The translations under genes were made by a program, and so were the position numbers. 64,000 nucleotides of DNA, taken from contig CM076849.1 in NCBI GenBank assembly GCA_039519185.1, positions 1 through 64,000 on the forward strand. Reading direction: 5' to 3'. The number at the start of each line of letters is the position of its first letter. Positions within the stretch are counted from its first letter, which is position 1. Shown piece by piece: positions 43,251 to 53,190 of this stretch. The notes below the pieces were generated by a model, which saw only the letters and a program-made list of their open reading frames with translations, did not search any database and had not been told where the DNA came from. This DNA is from Astragalus membranaceus (taxonomy: Eukaryota > Streptophyta > Magnoliopsida > Fabales > Fabaceae).

Positions 43251-44316
43251 CTCTGACTACATTGAGAGATCCATGGAAGTTTTCATGGATGACTTCTCTG
43301 TGTTTGGGGAAACATTCCATTTGTGCTTATCCAACTTGGAAGAAACTCTGATTAGGTGTGAAGAAACAAACCTTGTGCTAAATTGGGAAAAATGCCACTT
43401 TGTGGTGCAAGAGGGAATTGTTTTGGGTCACAGGATATCCAAGAAGGGGCTGGAAGTGGACAAGGCAAAAATAGAGGTCATTGAGAAGCTACCTCATCCA
43501 ACAAACATCAAGGGCATAAGAAGCTTTTTGGGGCATGCTGGATTCTATAGGAGGTTCATCAAAGATTTTTCAAAAATCTCCAAACCTTTGTGCCAACTGT
43601 TACAGCATGATGTCCATTTCATATTTGATGAACAATGTATGCAAGCCTTCCAGAAACTGAAGAAAGCTCTAATAACAGCACCAGTTATTACAGCTCCTGA
43701 CTGGAGTAAGCCTTTTGAGCTTATGTGTGATGCTAGTGACTTTGCCATCGGAGCTGTGCTTGGGCAAAGGTATGATAAAATTTTCCATTCAATTTATTAT
43801 GCTAGTAGAACACTTGTAGAGGCTCAACTAAATTACACAGTTACTGAAAAGGAATTATTGGCTGTTGTCTTTGCATTTGACAAGTTTAGATCGTACTTGA
43901 TTGGTACAAAAGTAATTGTTTTCACTGACCATTCTGCCATCAAGTACTTGATCACAAAAAAAGATGCAAAGCCAAGGCTAATAAGGTGGGTTCTCCTACT
44001 CCAAGAGTTTGATTTAGAAATTAGAGATAAAAAGGGAGTGGAGAACCAAGTTGCTGATCATCTATCTAGAATAGAAAGAGAAAATGCAGGTACAGCAGGA
44101 GGAGAGATCAAGGAATACTTTCCAGATGAACAGCTATTGGCAATAACTGCTAAAGCATCAACCGCTGTAGCGGTTAGCGCAAAAACGCTAGACACTGTAG
44201 CGCCTGAACCTGCAACACCTTGGTATGCTGACATAGTAAATTTTCTAGTGAGCAAGGTGGTACCTGTTGAGACGAATTATCAGCAGAAAAGAAGGTTCTT
44301 CCATACAGTGAAATAA
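43234..44316 (+). pseudogene. RT active site to RNase H, outer element
   Basis: After the frameshift: VFMDDFSVFG (the YxDD-type active site), GHRISKKGLEVD, the RT thumb with IRSFLGHAGFYRRFIKDFS, then RNase H with MCDASDFAIGAVLG, TVTEKELLAVVFAFDKFR and FTDHSAIKYL. A linker follows that has the ten-mer forms CGCTGTAGCG at 44163 and ACTGTAGCG near 44194. TAA at 44314-44316 stops the frame just before integrase; the frame stays the same on the other side, so this is a plain nonsense change. Confidence 0.92.
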
Positions 44317-45504
44317 TATTACTGGGATGAACATTTTCTCTACAAGAAATGCCAAGACCAATTGATGAGAAGATGCTTTGCAGAGGAAGAACAAGACCAA
44401 GTGCTACAACACTGCCATTCTGCACCATGTGGTGGGCATTTTGGTGGGATCAGAACTACTGCAAAGGTATTACAATCTGGTTATTATTGACCTACACTTT
44501 TTAAAAATGCTCAAGACTTTGTGAAAGGATGTGATAGAAGCCAGAGAACTGGGAACATAGCAAGTAGGCATGAGATGCCATTAACAAACATCTTAGAGAT
44601 AGAACTCTTTGATGTTTGGGGAATGGATTTCATGGGACCTTTCCCCCATTCTCATGGAAATCTGTACATCCTTGTAGCTGTAGATTATGTTTCAAAATGG
44701 GTAGAGGCTGTTGCTCTACCCAATAATGATGCAAAGTCTGTGAGCAAATTTTTGTTGAAAAATATATTCACAAGGTTTGGAACTCCAAGAGCCATTATAA
44801 GTGATGAGGGTTCTCATTTATGTAATAAATTAATTGAGGCTCTCTTGGCTAAATATGGAGTCAAACATAAAATTGCCACTGCTTACCACCCACAAACTAG
44901 TGGTCAGACTGAGTTATCTAATAGAGAAATAAAGAGAATGCTGGAGAAAATGGTAGGGCCCACAAGAAAGGATTGGGCAATACATCTAGATGATGAATTG
45001 TGGGCCTACAGGACTGCTTTTAAAACACCTCTAGGGATGTCTCCCTATAAGCTGGTTTATAGAAAATCCTGTCACTTGCCAATTAAGCTTCAACACAAAG
45101 CCCATTGGGCATTAAAGAAACTCAAATTTGACCACAAGGAAGCAGGGGGTGCTAGATTGCTACAATTGAATGAATTAGAAGAAATTAGGCACTTTGCATA
45201 TGAAAATGCAGCAATCTACAAAGAAAAAACTAAAGTATGGCATGACCAAAAATTGCTCAGAAGAGAGCTGACTGAAGGAGGGGATGTGTTGTTGTTCAAC
45301 TCTAGATTAAAATTGTTTCCTGGTAAGTTGAAGTCTAGGTGGTCTGGCCCATTTAAATTGGTGAAAATATATAACCATGGAGCAGTAGACCTCTATGATC
45401 CAGCAAGTAACACTACCTTTAAAGTTAATGGTCAGAGGGTCAAGCAATACTTTGGTGGAAATGTGGTAAGAAACAAAACCACAATTGAGTTTAAAGATCT
45501 CTAA
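44317..45504 (+). pseudogene. Integrase of outer Athila-like element, broken
   Basis: The zinc-binding part begins after the stop: H and C residues in CHSAPCGGHFGG, then TGA 44488-44490 interrupts it, and CDRSQR follows where the usual CDxCQ motif would have its last Cys (here Ser). The catalytic core has the D-D-E residues in VWGMDFMGPF, ISDEGSHL and SNREIKRML. The chromatin-facing tail includes GPFKLVKIYNHGAVDLYD and ends in VKQYFGGNVV. Length is normal for Athila integrase. The stop and the lost Cys each should inactivate it. Confidence 0.93.
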
Positions 45505-46037
45505 TTAAAAGAGAAAGTCTGGCTGCAAACTCCTAAAGCAAGCGCTCTTGGGAGGCACCCCAAGGATTTTAACAAATTTGCTGTTCTGTTGTGTTCTTCT
45601 GTCTACAGGAAATTTCAGGTATTAGGTTTAGCGCTGCAGCGTTCAGCCATTGCAAAGGCGCTACAACGGTTATTATTGAAGGACCTGACCAGTGTCAAAC
45701 AATAAAATAACCTCTTCTTAACTCAATAATGACGTGGCAATGTTCTGAACCTTATCCTGACTGCTCCTGCAGCAATGAACAGCAACTCAACCACTTTACT
45801 TTTTCTCTCTCTCCCATCACTCACTCACAACGGTCACTTCTCATTTCCCCACGCACGCATTTACTTTAGCGTTTCTAAAACCGCCTTCAACGCCCCACTT
45901 GCAAGCCATAACCGTCTTCAACATTACACTCACAGCCATAACCCTTTCTTCTCTCTTCTTTCCAACGCAGAACTCAGCATTTTCCAACAAGACTTAACCG
46001 TCCAATCCCCAGCATTTTTGAAACAAAACACAGCGCC
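45505..46037 (+). other. Spacer between integrase and the extra ORF
   Basis: Starts with AAGCGCTCTTGGGAGGCA at 45540-45557, a block also found after the integrase tail of the inner element. CGCTGCAGCG is at 45632. The rest is noncoding and C-rich near 45780-45900. A short frame at 45775-46041 has no features. Confidence 0.65.
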
Positions 46038-47868
46038 ATGACTAAAAAGCAAACAGCAACTAAGAGATCTGGTAAAGGAGCCAACATGAGCCCAGAATCA
46101 TCTAACCCGACCAAAGTAACCCTAGATTTTCAAAGATTTTGGAAGATGGAGTTCATAGCAGAAAGGGGCTTCAAAACGGATAAAGCTCCCGAGGCCTTCA
46201 CAAGCGCTGTCACAGCACTTGGTTGGGAAAGTTTCACCAAGCACCGTAAGGGGTACCTGATTTCATTGGTTAGGGAATTTTATGCTGGTATAGAGGAACC
46301 CAAAGATGGAAAGCCCCAAACCTACTCAGTGGTTAGGGGTGAAATTGTTAACTTCACCGCAAGGGCCATCGATGATCTTTTCCACCTTGGATACCATGGA
46401 AAAGCTCTGGAAAACAAGGTACAGACCTGAGGAGATGCTGAAATGGAGGGAGTCAGAGAACGAATCTGTGTTGAAGGGGCTAAATGGGATAAGTTTGGTG
46501 TTTAATACAAGATACAGAAGACTTATTTGTGTGAGGAAGCTAACTTGTGGTGCAGCTTCATTAAGCACTCCCTGTTACCTACTTCTCACACAACTTTTGT
46601 GGAGAAAGAAAGGCTGATAATCATTGATGCAATTATGGCTGGTGAGAAGATTGATGTGGGGAAGTTAATTGCAAAGGAAATAGAAAAGTGCAAAATCAAA
46701 AAGGGAAGTAATCTTTACTTTCCCTGCCTGATCACTGATTTATGTTTAAGTGCTGATGTTGAGGTGGAAATTAAGGAAGAAAGGAGATCCCCTCAGGGAG
46801 CATTCCCTTGTGTTTTTAAGGCAAAGCAGAAGCCTGCCGCTACAGCGTCTGTTGACCCTGTAGCGCTACAGCGGTTGGCACTGAAGCAGCAGGCTCTCTG
46901 TAATTTTGTTAGGGACAAGTTTGAGTGGGAGAAGGCAATGTATACCCAGATCTCAAAGGGTAAAGCATCTGTTCCATCCCCTGAATTCCCTGAATGGCTA
47001 ATGGACGAAGAGCCATCAAAAAGGTGGAGCCTGAGAAGAGCAAGACTGAGAAAAAGAAACAAGTGAAGAGCCCAGGCAAGAAACCAGTAAAGACCCAGTA
47101 AAAAGGGTAAGAAAAGTGATTGTAGAAGAAGAAAGCCTAGAATCTGAGGAAATGGAAGAAATCAGTGAGGATAATGAGCAAGAAACAATTGTTGTAATGA
47201 AAGAAATGGAAAAGCAAGATGATGAAGAGTCATCAGGTGAGGAAACTGAAAGTGGTGAAGAAACTGAAACTACAAAAGATGAAGAGGTAGAGGAAATTCA
47301 GTGTGACCCAACCCCTAGCCCCAAGAAACCACAATCCCCACCATCAATCCCCACCCCCATCCCTGAGCCAGTCAAGCAACCACCACAACAATCACCCACA
47401 AAAGAAACCCCACAAGAACACCCTGAACAATAGCAACCCCAAGAGCAAAAAGAACAACTCGAGGCCCAACTTCTGAAAGCCAAGAAAGTACAAAAGTCTT
47501 TTGCTAGGACAAAGAAATCCCAGGGAGTCAAGTTGGCTGAGCACCCACAAGAAGGTGTTCAGTCAGTAGGCGCTACAGCGGCTAATGCTGCAGCGTCTAG
47601 CGACGCTAATCCTGATGTGGTTCATGCAGAAAAGGAAGCTAGTGAAAAAACTTGCGAAGAAGAGGCTGCAGAAGAGTTGGTGCAACTGAAAGAACAGAAG
47701 GAAGGAGGAGAACAGAAAGAGAAAGGTGAAGAAGCAGCAAGCGCTACAGCGTCTATCGCTGTAGCGGAGGAAAAACCTAAACCACCCACACCAAAGAAGA
47801 AAGGTGCCAGAGCAGTACCAATTGCCCCTTCCAGGGCCAGCAAGCGCCTAAAGGCAGGGGCAACCTAA
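46038..47868 (+). pseudogene. Athila extra ORF (plant transposon protein), broken
   Basis: The third ORF of Athila-like elements, in the place of env. From ATG 46038: KVTLDFQRFWKMEFIAERGF, a GWESFTKHRKGYLISLVREFY part and VRGEIVNF, typical of the domain called putative plant transposon protein. TGA 46428 and a TAA near 46504 interrupt the frame, which continues with LWCSFIKHSLLPTSH and a KERLIIIDAIMAG part. A frame change near 47020 leads to a basic then strongly acidic tail (47116-47433, E/D-rich) with PPP stretches, a TAG at 47431, and a Glu/Ala-rich C-terminus ending RASKRLKAG. Ten-mer words occur at 46838, 46864, 47571, 47742 and 47757. Its role in Athila is not settled. Confidence 0.8.
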
Positions 47869-48641
47869 GACAAGTGTTACTAGCTGTTTAAGCCTAATGT
47901 TGTACTTTGTGGTGTCTTTTGTATTATCTTTTGTTAAAGGCCTCTCCCTTTTTGCCAAGCAGTGAGGACACTGCTAACTTTTAAAGTCTGGGGGAGGACC
48001 TTGTGGTTAATTATGTGTTGCTAAGTACAAATATGTCTTCTTAATTATAATTAATTAGTATTATGTCATGTTATGTTTGTTTAAATATAAGAGATAAGTA
48101 GCTGCACTTTTTAAATTTTAAAGTAACAAAAATTTAGCTTGTGTGGCCAAATAAAATGACAATTGAATGTCTTTGTGAAGGGCAGCCTTGTGCAAACAAT
48201 TGAATGGTTTTATTGCTGCTTTTGCACAAAACTCTAAGCTTAGAAAAGAACTAGTTGCCTAGGGATAATCTAAGGCTAAAGTTAGTCTTGGTTAACCAAG
48301 GGAGAGTTAAGTTTTTATTAAAAATTGAGAGTAGTTTTTGAGCCTAAGTTTGGGGGTGCATCGGTTATATTAAGGCTAGGTGTAAAGATGATAGTTTGGT
48401 CGAGTGCAATAAGAAACAAAAATGTATAAATGGTCATGAAAAAGTTGCAAAATGCCTAAAAACAAAATACTGAGCTGTTCCAAAAATGCATAAAAAGAAA
48501 AGAAAAATCAAAAGAAATGCAAATAAGGAGCTCAGTAATAAAGGCAGTAACTGTTTTGTTCAATCATATCACCAGCGCTACCGCGTCTAAAGCGCTACAG
48601 CGTTGAGAAATCACCAAATTAAAAACTTAGTGCACTGACCA
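47869..48641 (+). other. 3' noncoding region of outer element with PPT
   Basis: AT-rich, no gene. Two purine tracts: TCTGGGGGAGGA near 47985, and AAGTTTGGGGGTG at 48346-48358, which matches the inner element's polypurine tract. The expected LTR start TGATAAC does not follow at 48359; instead there is an A-rich stretch with CGCTACCGCG (48576) and CGCTACAGCG (48593) words. So the first half of the 3' LTR is lost or replaced. Confidence 0.7.
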
Positions 48642-49421
48642 ATAATATTATGATGTTTGCGTTTCATTCCTTGTGTCATAATGCTTTCAACTTTGTTGCA
48701 GTGTGGATGAAGCTCGTGATGAGCTAAACTTGTTGCAGTTGGATTGCTCTTAGTGTGTAATGAACCTTGAGTAGCTTTTATATAATATTATGATGTTTGC
48801 GTTTCATTCCTTGTGTCATAATGCTTTCAACTTTGTTTTGGGAATGATTAACTAAAATAAGGGGGCTTTGTGGGTACAGACATGGTTCACAAATAGAACT
48901 CAAGGAATGATATGAATGAAAAACCCTTTAAAAACATTTAAAGGAAGTACAACTTAACCCTAGCTAGACATAGGGGAGTAATACTTCATAAGGTGCATGC
49001 TGTATGAACTTAATATACAGGGGTAAAACTTATTTAGAGCCTAGACATAGGAGTCTTGTAACATAACCCTAACGATAGTGACTAAAAGGCACGCCACCAT
49101 GACGCTACAGCGTCTGTTGATTCTGTAGCGCTACAGCGCTTAACGCTACAGCGTCTAATATTATAGAACACTACTCTTGGGAATTTACATAACTGCTGAG
49201 CTATCCAACTCACTCTTAAATACTTTCAATTCAATACAGTTTTATCACAAACTATTATGTTTACAACTCCACACTTTTATTTGTCACCATACTTGTTTTA
49301 CTAAGTTGTTAATCACTTAAACTTCTTAGATTAATTCCAATCCCTGTGGGAACGAACTTCACATATCATTATATTACTTGTTGCGATTGTGTAGACTTGC
49401 ACATCACCTTTTCGCACAACA
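48642..49421 (+). mobile_element. 3' LTR of outer Athila-like element, 5'-truncated
   Basis: From 48704 to the CGCACAACA end at 49421 it matches the last 715 bases of the 5' LTR. A 55-base phrase starting ATAATATTATGATGTTTGCG stands at 48642 and again at 48782; in the 5' LTR it occurs once. About 740 bases of LTR start are missing. The target duplication ATAAG follows at 49422, so the right end is original. Confidence 0.85.
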
Positions 49422-49426
49422 ATAAG

Positions 49427-49457
49427 AGCGACATGGCTTCCGGTGATAGGTGGCACG
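49427..49457 (+). other. Resumed pre-insertion sequence of the CACTA flank
   Basis: 31 bases between the ATAAG duplication and the telomere-like repeats (AGCGACATGGCTTCCGGTGA at its start). If the Athila-like element is removed, this joins the sequence before 18098 and one frame stays open across the join. It is thus the last visible piece of the CACTA tail or of its host site. Confidence 0.6.
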
Positions 49458-49577
49458 TAAACCCTAAACCCTAAACCCTTAAAACTAAACCCTAAACCCT
49501 AAACCCTAAAACCCTAAACCCTAAAACCCTAAACCCTAAAACCCTAAACCCTAAACCCTAACCCCTAAACCCTAAAC
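49458..49577. repeat. Interstitial telomere repeats
   Basis: About 16 units of CCCTAAA with some eight-base CCCTAAAA and one TTAAAACTAAA variant, in the same orientation as the terminal telomere. A further GAACCCT group is at 49612-49630. It stands exactly where the CACTA-flank sequence ends. Confidence 0.93.
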
Positions 49578-50721
49578 CGGTCTCCATAGGTCCCTATAGA
49601 TCCCTATAGGTCCCTGAACCCTGAACCCTGTTGGTCTCTATTGGTCTCTATAGGTCCCTATAGATCCCTATAGGTCCCTTTTGGTCTCTGTTGGACCCTA
49701 TTGGTCCATATTGGGCCCTGTTGGTATCTGTTGGTACCTATTGATCCTATAGGTCCCTATTGGTCCCTATTGGTCCATGTTGGTCCCTATTTCTCCATAT
49801 TGATTCCTTTTGATCCCTGTTGGTCCCTATAGGTCCCTCTTGGTCCATATTGATTCTTATTGGTCTTTGTTGGTCCCTATTGGTCCCTGGTTGTCCCTAT
49901 TGATCCCTATTGGTCCCTGTTGGTCTCTATTCGTCCTTTTTGGTCTCTATAGGTCCGAATAGATCTTTATAGGTCTCTATTGGTCCCTATTTTTCCATAT
50001 TGATTCTTATTGGTCCCTGTTGGTCCCTATAGATCCCTCTTGGTCCATATTGATTCCTATTTTTCCCAGTTGGTCCCTATTGGTCCCTGTTGGTCCCTTT
50101 TGGTCCCTATTGGTCCCCGTTGGTCCCTATTGGTCACTGTTGGTCCCATATTGGTCCCTATTGGTCTCTATTGGTCTCTATTGGTCTCTATAGGTCCCTA
50201 TAGGTCCCTGTTTGTCCATATTGATTCCTTTTGGTCCATGTTGGTCCTTATAGGTCCCTCTTGGTCCATATTGATTCTTATTGGTCACTGTTGGTCCCTA
50301 TTAGTCTCTATTGGTCTCTATAGGTCCCTATAGATTCCTATAGGTCCCTATTGGTCTCTGTTGGTCTCTGTTGGTCCATATTGGTTCCTATTGGTCTCTG
50401 TTGGTCCCTATTGGTCCATGTTGGTCCCTATTTTTCCATATTGACTCCTTTTGGTCCCTATAGGTCCTTATAGGTCCCTATTGGTCCATATTGATTCTTA
50501 TTGGTCCCTGTTGGTCCCTATTGGTCCATGTTGGTCCCTATTGGTCCCTGTTGGTCCCTATTGGTCTCTGGTTGTCCCGATTGATCCCTATTGGTCCCTA
50601 TAAGTCCCTATTGATCCCTATTGGTCCCTATTGGACCCTATTGGTCCTTATTGGTCTCTATAGGTCCCTATAGATCCCTATAGGTCCCTATTGGTCCCTA
50701 TTGGTCCCTATTGGTCCCTAT
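49578..50721. repeat. 10-bp repeat array, TTGGTCCCTA
   Basis: 1.1 kb made of TTGGTCCCTA and close variants (TTGGTCTCTA, TAGGTCCCTA, TTGGTCCATA, TTGATTCTTA, TTGGTCCCTG). The step is ten bases nearly throughout. Its first units are mixed with CCCTGAACCCTG. The last 30 bases before the SIRE-like LTR are perfect. Frames of up to 107 codons in it are the repeat read through (VPIGPYWSLL). Confidence 0.95.
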
Positions 50722-51755
50722 TGTTGCCAAGTGGCTTCAGTCTCAAGATGGGGGGTGAATTGAGATTTAAAAACTTTTGATAATTTTTGAAAATGTTTTT
50801 CCCCTTTTCAATGACTTAGATCAATTTTCGCGCAGGTTAAATGGAAGCGAAGGAATTAGAAAATAAAGCAATAAATAACACAGAGATTTATCCTGGTTCG
50901 GTCACCTCCTAGTGACCTGCGTCCAGTCCTCACGCCCTTGTGAGATTTTCCACTAACCAAAACAACAAGGCTTACAGGTGCCTTGGAAAACCTTTACAGA
51001 CTCAGGCACTCTTCTACTAGGATACCCCACCTATAAAGAGCCCTAAAATCTATTACAACAATAACAAGAGATACCCCACCCCTGTTACAACCAGCTGCCC
51101 CAGAAAGATACCTCACTTCCTAGTACAAACAGCTACCCTAGAGAGATAATCGATTGTTGGCCTACAGGCAGGCAAGGAATCGATTTTATGCTTAATGGAA
51201 ATTAGTATGAATCGATTCTTCCTTTTCAGAGATGCTTAGGAATCGATTTTATGCTTAGTGTAAAATAGTATGAATCGATTTTCTTTTTGGAAATGCTTAG
51301 GAATCGATTTGCATACTTAGTGAAACTAGTATGAATCGATTCTTAGCTTTTGTATTGACCTGAAAATCGATTTTGATATATAGAATAAAATAGAGAAAAT
51401 CGATTTTATGCTTTTCAAAAATGCTTTTTGTGTTTACGTAAGTATGCATGCATTTTGAAAACTTGTGTGAGTGTCTGAGACTTTGAGAGACGAGCTGATC
51501 TGCGAAAGAGCTTACACTTTTTCCTAAGACACACCCAAAGCCTAAGGACTACCCTTATACTTAAGGACTACCCTTAAGCTTGAATCTTCAATTCTTGAGC
51601 TTGATTGTCTTGGATTGTGACTTTGATTATATGTCACTTTTTATCAACTTTGGCTTTGTCACTTTCATTTACTTGGGCCATACTTTGGCTCTGTCTTTTT
51701 CATCATCAAAACTTGACGTGTAATATTAGGTTACCTGCAATACAAGGTATCTACA
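50722..51755 (-). mobile_element. 3' LTR of SIRE-like copia element
   Basis: 1,034 bases; on this strand it runs TGTTGCC...TCTACA, so on the - strand it starts TGTAGATACC. Its boundaries are fixed by the 10-bp array at one side and by the polypurine tract at the other. It has nine AATCGATT words at 51148-51404 and the duplicated GGACTACCCTTA near 51550. The base before it would be the start of a target duplication (CCTAT), but the other end of the element is outside the window. Confidence 0.85.
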
Positions 51756-52008
51756 TTCTCCCCCTTTTTGATGATGACAAAACATTAACTCATCTCAAGG
51801 TGGGAGGTTAGTTCAAACAGATAATGCATATGTGAGATGCTCCCCTTATCATGATGCTCCCCCTGTTTTACTGACTATGTGCAAAGTGATAATGTTATGG
51901 ATGTGTGTATGCATGCTAAATTTTACTCTATTTTTCTCCCCCTTTTTGTCATGATCAAAAGGGTGGACATATGATAGATATTGCGAATCTAAACAGCGTG
52001 TATTTCAT
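51756..52008 (-). promoter_or_regulatory. Polypurine tract and 3' untranslated part, SIRE-like
   Basis: On the - strand CAAAAAGGGGGAGAA directly precedes the LTR (51757-51771). A second AAAAAGGGGGAG lies at about 51937-51948 and an AGGGGGAGC at about 51861. Repeated purine tracts of this form are usual at the end of SIRE/Maximus elements. No gene. Confidence 0.8.
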
Positions 52009-52759
52009 TCAAATAGAAGAGGAATCAATGATTCCAAGTTCTCTTCGAATGAAAAATAAACTTTCTTTTTGTAAAGGTTTTGTGAAAATATCAGCCAACT
52101 GTTTTGCGGATTCAACAAATTCGATCACACAGTCGCCTTTTTGGACATGATCTCTAAGAAAATGATGTCTTATCTCTATGTGCTTGGTCCTAGAGTGTTG
52201 GACGGGGTTCTTTGTAAGATTGATAGCGCTGGTGTTGTCGCATTTTATAGGGATATGATCTAGTTTTACACCATAGTCAATAAGTTGTTGCTTCATCCAA
52301 AGGATTTGTGCACAGCAACTTCCTGCTGCAACATATTCTGCTTCAGCAGTTGACAGTGCAACACTGACTTGTTTCTTACTGTGCCATGAGACTAATGCAC
52401 TACCTAGTATGTGACATGTTCCACTAGTGTTTTTTGTATCCAACTTACATCCTGCAAAATCAGAGTATGAATATCCAATAAGGCTACATGTGGCGCCTTT
52501 TGGGTACCACAGACCAACATTTTAAGTGCCTACAAGATATCTCAATATTCTTTTGACAGCTACTAAATGCGACTCTTTTGGATTTGTTTGATATCTGGCA
52601 CACATGCAAACACTAAACATGATGTCCGGTCTACTAGCAGTTAAGTAGAGAAGAGAACCAATCATACCTCGATATTTGCTTAGTTCTACCGGTTTACCTT
52701 CTTCATCTTTGTCTAAGTAGCATGAGGTGCTCATTGGTGTGGACATTTCTTTTGCTTTG
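52009..52759 (-). pseudogene. Copia pol, RT end and RNase H, broken
   Basis: On the - strand: KEMSTPMST, KYRGMIGSLLYLTASRPDI and HLVAVKRILRYLVGT (RT end), then TAA at 52522-52524, and in the same frame WYPKGATC, DFAGCKLDTKNTSG, SWHSKKQVSVALSTAEAEY (RNase H), CDNTSAINLTKNP and HHFLRDHV, ending GIIDSSSI. This is the SIRE/Maximus kind of Ty1/copia. The 5' part of pol is cut at 52760 by a LARD insertion and lies beyond the window if it exists. Confidence 0.92.
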
Positions 52760-52872
52760 TGTAGCGACCGAAAAATCCGAGGGAGGGATTATTCGTCATT
52801 TTTGCAATGAAGCCGCCACCAAAGTTTAGTTTAAGGGCAAACATTGGAAAATCCCTATTGAGTGGATAAGGA

Positions 52873-53190
52873 GGTTTTGCGGACCAGGTTTAGGCTCGGG
52901 AGTCGTTTATGCGTAGGGAAGGTATTAGCACCTTACGACATCCTTCCTAAGGAAAGTTACCTTTTAACTAAATGTGTAAACATTTATTAATTCAAAAATA
53001 ATGTTTTTACCCTTATAATAATAATAAAAAAGACTCGATAGACAGTTAGTTATTTTTGTACTTTTTGAGAAAAAGGAGAGAAGTGAATTAAAAGAAAAAA
53101 AAGGTTTTTTGTTAATGCAATTGACAGAGGTCGGCCGCCCTCTGCTCCTACGTATCTCCTGGAAGAGAATCAAATCACACGTAGTTCTTG
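52873..53190 (-). other. Conserved LTR-end hairpin block, family A, A2
   Basis: Inverse of the block at 24271: CAGAGG...CCTCTG stem at 53125-53144, CCTTCC...GGAAAG stem at 52942-52956 with one mismatch, GGTATTAGCACC at 52921-52932. Same order and spacing. Confidence 0.7.

Larger units (their letters stand above)
18103..49421 (+). mobile_element. Athila-like Ty3/gypsy retrotransposon, outer, + strand
   Basis: The element is bounded by LTR TGATAACTC at the left and CGCACAACA at the right, with a 5-base target duplication ATAAG at 18098-18102 and 49422-49426. Its own sequence is 18103-21038 plus 41261-49421 (about 11.1 kb); the rest is a nested second element. The order is LTR, tRNA-Asp primer site, gag, protease, RT, RNase H, integrase, an extra ORF, polypurine tract, LTR: the Athila arrangement. 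All genes carry stops or frameshifts. The two LTRs differ at about 14 of 718 compared bases by eye (about 2%), so this insertion is older than those inside it. The 3' LTR lacks its first half. Confidence 0.93.

Noticed and set aside
50010..50673. Open frames coding VPIGPYWSLL-type repeats
   Set aside because: They are the ten-base array read in frame by chance (30 bases is ten codons). No start context and no conservation other than the DNA repeat.
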